In this document: positions 13,844 through 19,633 of the stretch, piece by piece | Numbering within the stretch: the stretch's first letter is position 1 | Layout of the letters: each line of letters starts with the position of its first letter | NCBI GenBank assembly: GCA_934101115.1 | Contig: CAKOPW010000020.1 | Location: 1-19,633, forward strand | Source: an uncultured Bacilli bacterium | Lineage (GTDB): Bacteria; Bacillota_I; Bacilli_A; RF39; UBA660 | Direction of reading: 5' to 3' | Length of the DNA stretch: 19,633 bases | Translations under genes and position numbers: made by a program | Notes under the pieces: model-generated | Seen by the model: only the letters and a program-made list of their open reading frames with translations | Told to the model about the DNA's origin: nothing | The model's database searches: none

Positions 13844-16003
13844 ATGAAGGTAATTAAAAGAGATGGACATATGGTCGATTATTGTCCAGAAAAAATTGAA
13901 ATTGCTATTAAAAAAGCAAACAGTGAAGTTGCTGAAGAAGATCGAGTAACTGATATTCAAATAAGAAATATAATAAAATATATTGAAGGTTTGAAAAAGA
14001 AAAGAATTCTTGTAGAAGATATTCAAGATATTATTGAAATGCGCCTAATGAGTTTAGGAAAATATGCATTAGCAAAACAATATATAACTTATAGATATAC
14101 AAGAGAATTGGTAAGAAGAAGTAATACAACTGATCTTTCAATAAAAGAATTAATTGAAGGAGAAAGTGAATACTGGAATACTGAAAATTCCAATAAAAAT
14201 GCCAAAATAGTAACAACTCAAAGAGATTATTTAGCAGGAATTACATCAACAGATATCACAAGAAGATTCTTGCTTCCAGAGGAAATTGTAAAAGCTCATG
14301 ATGAAGGATTAATTCATTTTCATGATGCTGATTATTTTGCTCAAAATGCCTTACACAACTGTGATTTAATAAATCTAGAGGATATGCTTCAAAATGGAAC
14401 AATTATAAATGGAGTGCTTATTGAAAAACCACATAGATTTTTAACTGCAACAACAATTGCTACTCAATTAATTACAGCAGTAAACTCAAGTCAATATGGT
14501 GGATGTACAATTACAATGACACATCTTGCGCCATTTGTAAGAGCAAGTCGTGAATATTATAAGAAAAAATATCAAAGAAGAGGTTTAACTAAAGAACAAC
14601 AAGAAAAGTTTGTAGAAGAAGACTTAAAAAAAGAAATTGTTGATGGAATTCAAACTTTCCAATATCAAATAAATTCAATGACTACAACTAATGGTCAAGC
14701 ACCATTCTTAAGTGTCTGTTTATATCTAGGTGAAACTGATGAATATAAAGAAGAACTTGCAATGCTTATTGAAGAGATTTTAAAACAAAGAATTCAAGGA
14801 ATGAAGAATGAAAAAGGTGTATATATTACTCCAGCATTTCCAAAGCTTCTTTATGTACTTGAAGAGGATAATATTAATCCAAAAGGAAAATATTATTACT
14901 TAACTAAATTAGCTGCTGAGTGTACTGCTAAACGTATGGTACCAGATTATATTTCTGAAAAAATAATGAAAGAAACAAAAATCGATAAAAACGGAAATGG
15001 ACAATGCTTTCCATGTATGGGATGTCGTTCTTTCTTAACACCTTATGTTGATGAACAAGGAAAACCAAAATATTATGGTAGATTTAATCAAGGTGTTGTA
15101 ACAATTAACCTTGTTGATGTAGCTTTATCGAGTGAAAAAGATCCTGATTTATTCTGGAACATTCTTGATGAAAGACTTGAACTTTGCCATAGAGCTCTTC
15201 AAGTAAGACATAAACGTTTATCTAAAGTTACCAGTGATGTTGCACCTATATTATGGCAAAATGGTGCTCTTGCAAGACTAAAAAAAGGAGAATGCATCCA
15301 CGAACTTTTACATCATGGATATTCAACTATATCACTTGGATATGCAGGCCTTTATGAATGCGTTAAATATATGACTGGATCAAGTCATACTGACGGTGGA
15401 GCTGGACATGACTTTGGTATTAAAGTAATGGAAAGATTAAATGAAAAATGTAATGAGTGGAAAGAAGAAGAGGATATAGACTACAGCGTTTATGGAACTC
15501 CAATCGAAGCAACAACTTATAAGTTTGCAAAATGTTTAAGAGAAAGATTCGGTAAAATCAAAGGAATAACTGATCGTGACTATATTACAAATTCATATCA
15601 TGTTCCTGTATTTGAAGAAATAGATGCCTTCACTAAATTAAAACTAGAAAGTGAATTCCAAAAATTGAGTCCAGGTGGCGCTATAAGTTATATTGAAACA
15701 CCTAACTTAACAAATAACTTAGATTCTGTAATGGAAGTAATTAAATTTATATATGATAATATCATGTATGCTGAACTTAATACTAAATCAGATTATTGCC
15801 AAGAATGTGGTTATGATGGTGAAATATTGCTTGATGATAACCTTGAATGGTATTGTCCAAACTGCGGTAATAGAAACCATGATACATTAAATGTTGCAAG
15901 ACGTACTTGTGGATATATTGGAACAAATTTCTGGAATAAAGGAAGAACTCAAGAAATCCACGATAGAGTTATTCATATTGACAACAAAGACGCTGAGGCA
16001 TAG
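13844..16003 (+). CDS. nrdD: Anaerobic ribonucleoside-triphosphate reductase, class III
   Basis: Oxygen-sensitive glycyl-radical enzyme that reduces ribonucleotides to deoxyribonucleotides for DNA synthesis. The 719-residue product has an N-terminal ATP-cone ('MKVIKRDGHMVDYCPEKIEIAI'-like start, residues 1-~90), which gives allosteric control by ATP/dATP. It also carries the core motifs 'HFHDADYFAQNALHNCDLIN' (about residue 162-181) and 'CFPCMGCRSFLTP'. A C-terminal zinc site is formed by Cys 652, 655, 671 and 674, with the glycyl-radical motif RRTCGYIG and radical Gly 690. Length is normal. GGTGGAGGT stands before ATG 13844. Its activase NrdG follows after 2 nt. The divergent Crp/Fnr-type regulator and the palindrome suggest control by redox or metabolic state. 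Confidence 0.97.
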   Translation: MKVIKRDGHMVDYCPEKIEIAIKKANSEVAEEDRVTDIQIRNIIKYIEGLKKKRILVEDIQDIIEMRLMSLGKYALAKQYITYRYTRELVRRSNTTDLSIKELIEGESEYWNTENSNKNAKIVTTQRDYLAGITSTDITRRFLLPEEIVKAHDEGLIHFHDADYFAQNALHNCDLINLEDMLQNGTIINGVLIEKPHRFLTATTIATQLITAVNSSQYGGCTITMTHLAPFVRASREYYKKKYQRRGLTKEQQEKFVEEDLKKEIVDGIQTFQYQINSMTTTNGQAPFLSVCLYLGETDEYKEELAMLIEEILKQRIQGMKNEKGVYITPAFPKLLYVLEEDNINPKGKYYYLTKLAAECTAKRMVPDYISEKIMKETKIDKNGNGQCFPCMGCRSFLTPYVDEQGKPKYYGRFNQGVVTINLVDVALSSEKDPDLFWNILDERLELCHRALQVRHKRLSKVTSDVAPILWQNGALARLKKGECIHELLHHGYSTISLGYAGLYECVKYMTGSSHTDGGAGHDFGIKVMERLNEKCNEWKEEEDIDYSVYGTPIEATTYKFAKCLRERFGKIKGITDRDYITNSYHVPVFEEIDAFTKLKLESEFQKLSPGGAISYIETPNLTNNLDSVMEVIKFIYDNIMYAELNTKSDYCQECGYDGEILLDDNLEWYCPNCGNRNHDTLNVARRTCGYIGTNFWNKGRTQEIHDRVIHIDNKDAEA

Positions 16004-16005
16004 TT

Positions 16006-16503
16006 ATGAGATATAACACAATTAGAAAAATGGATATATCAAATGGTCCAGGAGTAAGAGTTTCTGTATTTGTACAAGGTTGTGTATTTAATTGCAAGAA
16101 TTGCTTTAATCCAGAAACTCACAGCTTTACTGGAGGTAAAGGTGAATTTAATGATGAAAAGATTAATTTTATCTTAGATTTATGTGAAAAAGAGTATATA
16201 AGAGGTTTATCCATTTTAGGTGGAGAGCCAATGCATCCTAAAAATATTGAAGGAGTAACCAAGCTTGCTAAAATGTTTAAAGAAAGATTTCCTAAAAAAG
16301 ATCTTTGGGCTTGGAGTGGATTCCTTTACGAAGATTTAAAAGATAAAGAAATAATGAACTATTTGGATGTTTTAGTTGATGGAAGATATATGGATGAACT
16401 TCATGACTTTAGATTGGAGTGGCGTGGGTCATCTAATCAAAGAGTGATAGATGTTCAAAAATCAAAAAAACAAGGTAAAATAGTTTTATGGAAGGAAAAA
16501 TAA
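16006..16503 (+). CDS. nrdG: Anaerobic ribonucleotide reductase activating protein (radical SAM)
   Basis: Radical-SAM enzyme that uses a 4Fe-4S cluster and S-adenosylmethionine to create the glycyl radical on NrdD. The 165-residue product carries the CxxxCxxC cluster motif at Cys 26, 30 and 33 ('QGCVFNCKNCFNPETHSF') and the SAM-binding 'ILGGEPMHP'. 'VDGRYMDELHDFRLEWRGSSNQR' near 125-147 is typical of NrdG. The size is as expected for this short activase. Its ATG is 2 nt after the nrdD stop and its own stop is 1 nt before dut, so the three genes are almost certainly one transcript. Confidence 0.96.
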   Translation: MRYNTIRKMDISNGPGVRVSVFVQGCVFNCKNCFNPETHSFTGGKGEFNDEKINFILDLCEKEYIRGLSILGGEPMHPKNIEGVTKLAKMFKERFPKKDLWAWSGFLYEDLKDKEIMNYLDVLVDGRYMDELHDFRLEWRGSSNQRVIDVQKSKKQGKIVLWKEK

Positions 16504-16504
16504 A

Positions 16505-16966
16505 ATGGAAAAAGTAAGAGGTTTTGAAATCGCAAAAGGATGGGAAGATAAGAATATTAATCTTCCCGTTAGAAAGACAGCTAGAAGTGCTGGTTATGAT
16601 GTTGAAGCAGCAGAGGATACAATAATTCCACCATTTAAAAATGGTTGTAAACCAACATTAATTCATACTGGATTAAAAGCATATTGTATGGATGATGAAT
16701 GGTATATGCTAGCTAATAGATCAAGTAATCCAGGAAAAAAACATTTAGTCCTTGCAAATGGTGTTGGAGTAATTGATGCAGATTATTATGGAAATCCAGA
16801 CAATGACGGAGAATTTATGTTTGCATTCTTTAACATGAGTGATGAAGATGTAATCATAAAAAAAGGAGATGCCATTGGACAAGTTATTTTCCAAAAGTTC
16901 TTGATAGTTGATGATGATCAAGCAACAGGAACTAGACTTGGTGGATTTGGTTCTACAAGTGCTTAA
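16505..16966 (+). CDS. dut: Deoxyuridine 5'-triphosphate nucleotidohydrolase (dUTPase)
   Basis: Hydrolyses dUTP to dUMP and diphosphate, keeping uracil out of DNA and supplying dUMP for dTMP synthesis. The 153-residue trimeric-type product shows the five family motifs in order: 'ARSAGYDVEAA', 'LANRSSNPGKK', 'NGVGVIDADYYGN' with the catalytic Asp and the base-stacking Tyr, 'KGDAIGQVIFQKF', and the Gly-rich 'RLGGFGSTSA' C-terminal arm. The start at ATG 16505 lies 1 nt after nrdG, so ribosomes probably couple across. Placing dut with nrdDG joins dNTP production and dNTP-pool cleaning. Confidence 0.95.
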   Translation: MEKVRGFEIAKGWEDKNINLPVRKTARSAGYDVEAAEDTIIPPFKNGCKPTLIHTGLKAYCMDDEWYMLANRSSNPGKKHLVLANGVGVIDADYYGNPDNDGEFMFAFFNMSDEDVIIKKGDAIGQVIFQKFLIVDDDQATGTRLGGFGSTSA

Positions 16967-16994
16967 GAGGTTTTGAAAAAAACTTCTTTTTTTT
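16965..16994 (+). terminator. Rho-independent terminator after dut
   Basis: AAGAGGTTTT (16965-16974), loop GAAA, AAAACTTCTT (16979-16988; one G-T pair), then a T run to 16994. The stem starts inside the dut stop codon. It separates the nrd operon from the second exported-protein region. Confidence 0.9.
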
Positions 16995-17010
16995 GTGCAA
17001 AAATTTTGAA

Positions 17011-17041
17011 TTGACTTGCAAATCGGGGGGTATTATAAAAT
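17011..17041 (+). promoter_or_regulatory. Poly-G promoter element, copy 2 (6 G)
   Basis: TTGACT (17011-17016), TGCAAATC, six G (17025-17030), then TATTATAAAAT. With TATAAA (17034-17039) as the -10 the spacer is 17 nt, the optimum; with TATTAT it would be 14. The stretch from TTTTTTTTGTGCAAAA (16987-17002) onward matches copy 3 closely. In this copy a TTG-started reading frame also runs through the six G into the gene, but the other copies have in-frame stops there. Confidence 0.65.
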
Positions 17042-17069
17042 AAAAATAGAAAGATATGATGATGTAAAA

Positions 17070-19277
17070 ATGAAGAAAACGACAATGCTTTTAATAACTA
17101 TTTTATTTATGGTAATTGGATATGCAGCTTTTAACGTGACTTTTAATATACAAGGAAAAAACAGCATAGTTGAAAATTTAAGTAATTTTAATGTATATTT
17201 TCACTCTATAAAACTGAATGGAGTGGAAGTGGAAGGCATAAGTTCAAGTAAAGATTCCTTTACAATTGAAGGAAATATAGACGGACTTATTGAGTATGAA
17301 ATAATAAATGATTCCACGGATTATGATGCGAATACATTTGTAGATTGTACTATAGACAAAACAACAACAGGCAACACTTTAGAATTTGATTATACAGGAT
17401 ATGAACAAATTTTTACTGCTTCAGAAGATGCTATATATAAACTTGAAACTTGGGGAGCACAAGGTGCAACCTCTTCTGATACTTATCATGGTGGTTATGG
17501 TGGGTATTCTGTTGGAGAACTAAAGCTTTCAAAAGGTGAAAAACTTTATGTATATGTTGGTGAAAAGGGAAAAAATTTAGTTACAGACATAAACGCTGGA
17601 CAATTTTCATCGTATCCAAATGGAGGAGCAGTGAAAATAAATTCCTTAAGTACTTTAAAAATAATTTATAGTTCTGGAGGCGGATCAACACATATTTCGA
17701 ATAAGCAAGGTTTTATAGCTGACTTATATTCCAGTAAAAATAATATTATAATGGTTGCTGGTGGAGGTGGTGGAACATCCACATATTGGGGATATAATGA
17801 CCATGGTGGTTCAGGTGGAGGCGTTAAAGGTGGAACTACAACAATTAACTATCCAAACGAAAGTGTTACTAATAATAATCCAACAGGAGGAGATCAAAGA
17901 TCTGGTGGAACTGGTGGCGGAAATCTTGAAGGACATAATGCATCTAACTGGCTTAATGGAATATTTGGAATAGGCGGCGGAGCCGGAGTAACTTCCACAA
18001 CAAGTATATCAGGCGGAGGTGGAGGTGGCTTCTATGGTGGCGGAGCCTCTTGGGGAGGATCTGGAGCTGGAGGCTCAGGTTATATTGGAAATACAATTTT
18101 AAAAGAAAAAAGTATGTATTGCTATAATTGTTTAGAATCTTCTGAAATAGCTACAAAAACGATAAATACGACATGCGTAAGTGCAACACCAACATCAAAC
18201 TGTGCAAAGTCCGGAAATGGTTTTACAAGAATTACTCAAATATCCGAAAATACTTCTATTGAATCACAAGAAAAGATGGTTGTTGCACAGGAGACAAGCA
18301 ACAATTCTATACCAAATTTGAAAGCAAAATCTATTACTTGTAAGTTAAATATAAATAAATTAGAAAGAACTGGAAAAAATAATTTTTCAACCGGTCACAC
18401 ATGGAAATATGAGTATACTGGTGATGAACAAACTTTCACTGCTCCTATAACAGGAACTTATAAATTAGAGGTATGGGGAGCTGTTGGTGCAACGGATTCT
18501 AGTGTTTATCACGGAGGATATGGCGGATATTCTGTTGGTAATGTGTTTCTTAATAAGGATGATATGCTATATATTTATATAGGAGAAAAAGGTAAAAATA
18601 TTAATACCAGTAAAGAAACGGGTGAAGTTTCATCATATCCAAATGGAGGAGCAGTAAAAACACTTAATATTGGTGATAATTATATAATATATAGTTCCGG
18701 TGGTGGATCAACGCACATATCAAATATAAGTGGTTTAATTTCTGATTTAAAAAATCAAAAAAGTAATATTTTAATTGTCGCAGGTGGAGGCGGAGGTGCT
18801 TGTACTTGGTGGAAAATAGAAGATAACGGCGGCTCTGGAGGCGGCTTTATTGGCTCAACAACAACTAGAAACTATTTTAGTGGAACAACACCTGATAATA
18901 ATCCGACGGGAGGATCACAAAGTGTTGGAGGCTCAGGTGGCGGAAACATATATGGCCTTTCTGCAGAATCTTATCTTAATGGAATTTTTGGATTAGGAGG
19001 CGGTTCCGAAGTAACAGATACTCAAAATATTTCTTCAGGTGGAGGCGGAGGTTTCTATGGAGGTGGAGCTTCTTGGGGAGGATCTGCAGCAGGAGGTTCG
19101 GGATACATTGGTAATCCACTTCTAAGCGAAAAAGCAATGTACTGCTATAACTGTGAAGAGTCTTCCGAAGAAAATACCAAAACAATTTCAACAACATGTA
19201 CAAGTGAAACACCAACTGAAAATTGTGCAAAGCAAGGAAATGGATACGCACGTATTACCTTAGTAAGTATAGATTAA
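17070..19277 (+). CDS. Exported protein with two ALK/LTK-type glycine-rich domains, one nested in the Ig-like module
   Basis: A 735-residue exported protein. Residues 1-30: M-K-K, hydrophobic segment and 'GYAAFNVTF', a SipW/TasA-like signal. Residues ~30-98: first part of the Ig-like module ('EYEIINDSTDYDANTFVDC'). Residues ~102-393: glycine-rich domain 1 ('FDYTGYEQIFTA', 'LETWGAQGA', 'GGGGGGFYGGGASWGGSGAG'-like run, 'GYIG', 'CYNC' tail). Residues ~418-434: 'KAKSITCKLNINKLERT' with Cys 424, which matches the closing strand 'EEYTCKLEFNA-R' of the paralogues. Residues ~443-735: glycine-rich domain 2, similar to domain 1. Domain 1 thus appears to interrupt the Ig-like module. I choose ATG 17070 by homology with the other starts; its ribosome site is weak, and a TTG at 17016 also reads open. 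Function unknown; surface adhesion or matrix is inferred. Confidence 0.82.
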   Translation: MKKTTMLLITILFMVIGYAAFNVTFNIQGKNSIVENLSNFNVYFHSIKLNGVEVEGISSSKDSFTIEGNIDGLIEYEIINDSTDYDANTFVDCTIDKTTTGNTLEFDYTGYEQIFTASEDAIYKLETWGAQGATSSDTYHGGYGGYSVGELKLSKGEKLYVYVGEKGKNLVTDINAGQFSSYPNGGAVKINSLSTLKIIYSSGGGSTHISNKQGFIADLYSSKNNIIMVAGGGGGTSTYWGYNDHGGSGGGVKGGTTTINYPNESVTNNNPTGGDQRSGGTGGGNLEGHNASNWLNGIFGIGGGAGVTSTTSISGGGGGGFYGGGASWGGSGAGGSGYIGNTILKEKSMYCYNCLESSEIATKTINTTCVSATPTSNCAKSGNGFTRITQISENTSIESQEKMVVAQETSNNSIPNLKAKSITCKLNINKLERTGKNNFSTGHTWKYEYTGDEQTFTAPITGTYKLEVWGAVGATDSSVYHGGYGGYSVGNVFLNKDDMLYIYIGEKGKNINTSKETGEVSSYPNGGAVKTLNIGDNYIIYSSGGGSTHISNISGLISDLKNQKSNILIVAGGGGGACTWWKIEDNGGSGGGFIGSTTTRNYFSGTTPDNNPTGGSQSVGGSGGGNIYGLSAESYLNGIFGLGGGSEVTDTQNISSGGGGGFYGGGASWGGSAAGGSGYIGNPLLSEKAMYCYNCEESSEENTKTISTTCTSETPTENCAKQGNGYARITLVSID
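17382..19262 (+). repeat. Internal duplication of the glycine-rich domain
   Basis: Two diverged copies, about 17382-18235 and 18403-19262, follow the same order: TGxEQ-F-TA opening, K-L-E-WGA, HGGYGGYSVG, SSYPNGGAVK, SSGGGSTHIS, AGGGGG, LNGIFG-GGG, GGGGGFYGGGASWGGS, GGSGYIGN, MYCYNC and C-terminal Cys. Many positions differ silently, so the duplication is not very recent or has been maintained by selection. Confidence 0.85.
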
Positions 19278-19307
19278 AAAAGTTATGCAAAAAAGCATAA
19301 TTTTTTT
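19276..19307 (+). terminator. Rho-independent terminator after the double glycine-rich gene
   Basis: AAAAAAGTTATGC (19276-19288), loop AAAAAA, GCATAA and a T run (19295-19307), with one G-T pair. It starts in the stop codon and ends just before the next poly-G element, so each exported-protein gene here is its own transcription unit. Confidence 0.85.
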
Positions 19308-19323
19308 GTGCAAAATTTTTGGT

Positions 19324-19356
19324 TTAACTTGCAAATCGGGGGGGGTATTATAAAAT
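19324..19356 (+). promoter_or_regulatory. Poly-G promoter element, copy 3 (8 G)
   Basis: TTAACT (19324-19329), TGCAAATC, eight G (19338-19345), then TATTATAAAAT. The spacer is 16 nt to TATTAT (19346-19351) or 19 nt to TATAAA (19349-19354). An in-frame TAG at 19362-19364 puts the tract outside the coding sequence. It shares TTTTTTTGTGCAAAA upstream with copy 2. Confidence 0.65.
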
Positions 19357-19385
19357 AAAAATAGAAAGATAAGGAAGATGTAAAA

Positions 19386-19633
19386 ATGAAGAAGATGACA
19401 ATACTTTTGATAACAGTTTTATTTATGGTAATTGGATATGCAGCATATAATGCAACAATAAATATATATGGAAATGCATTGCTAGCCGAAAACTTAAGTG
19501 ACTTTAAAGTATACTTATCTTCATTAAAAGTAAATGGAACAGAAGTGGATGGAATCAATGAAACAAAAGACGAATTTACAATAAATGATATAAATGGAGA
19601 CATAAGTGTAGATATAGTAAATGATTCAACAGA
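19386..19633 (+). CDS. Exported Ig-like N-terminal module protein (partial, cut by window edge)
   Basis: An open reading frame starting at ATG 19386, behind AAGGAAG at 19371-19377, runs off the end of the window. The visible ~82 residues begin 'MKKMTILLITVLFMVIGYAA' and continue as the Ig-like module ('YLSSLKVNGTEVDGI', then 'DIVNDSTD'). They match the start of gene 17070-19277 closely, including 'LFMVIGYAA', so this is a second member of that subfamily. The C-terminal module cannot be seen. It has its own poly-G promoter element. Confidence 0.85.
   Translation, partial: MKKMTILLITVLFMVIGYAAYNATINIYGNALLAENLSDFKVYLSSLKVNGTEVDGINETKDEFTINDINGDISVDIVNDST

Noticed and set aside
17016..17069. 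In-frame N-terminal extension of the double glycine-rich protein starting at TTG 17016 and running through the six G
   Set aside because: The other two copies have in-frame stops before the ATG, the extension overlaps the promoter hexamers, and the paralogues start with M-K-K right before the hydrophobic segment.

Overview
The window comes from an AT-rich, low-GC Gram-positive bacterium. Strong GGAGG-type ribosome binding sites, HrcA/CIRCE heat-shock control and a class III (anaerobic) ribonucleotide reductase point to an anaerobic member of the Bacilli/Firmicutes. Gut lineages near RF39 or the Erysipelotrichia are my guess, from the style of the proteins only. Tryptophan is written TGG throughout and one gene ends in TGA, so the standard bacterial code fits.

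Layout. (1) 91-5707: a promoter with an 8-G tract, then four tandem co-directional genes for exported proteins. All four share a signal/anchor segment plus a ~165-residue Ig-like N-terminal module. Their C-terminal modules differ: one ALK/LTK-type glycine-rich domain, two related Trp-rich 'YGVRPVIEF' domains, and one FGE-sulfatase/C-type-lectin-like domain. (2) 5748-12214: the class I heat-shock operon hrcA-grpE-dnaK-pepF-dnaJ, with two CIRCE operators over a sigma-A promoter. Oligoendopeptidase pepF lies between dnaK and dnaJ. (3) 12193-13728: an unrecognised cytoplasmic HELLH...NEG putative zinc metallopeptidase, convergent with a Crp/Fnr-family regulator. (4) 13729-16994: a divergent control region with a perfect 16-bp palindrome, then nrdD-nrdG-dut, ended by a clear terminator. 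(5) 17011-19633: a second exported-protein region. It holds a large protein with two glycine-rich domains, one inserted inside the N-terminal Ig-like module, and the start of another family member cut by the window edge.

The most interesting signal is a recurrent element, AAATC-G(6-8)-TATTATAAAATAAA, found at about 97, 17021 and 19334, each time 20-50 bp before an exported-protein gene. The G run lies in or beside the promoter spacer and differs in length between copies (8, 6, 8). Together with tandem paralogues, swapped C-terminal modules and mosaic identity between paralogues, this looks like a phase-variable, recombining surface-protein system embedded among housekeeping genes. Phase variation is inferred; the tracts and their positions are directly visible.

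No rRNA, tRNA, CRISPR array, transposase or reverse transcriptase was found. No gap between genes exceeds about 150 bases.
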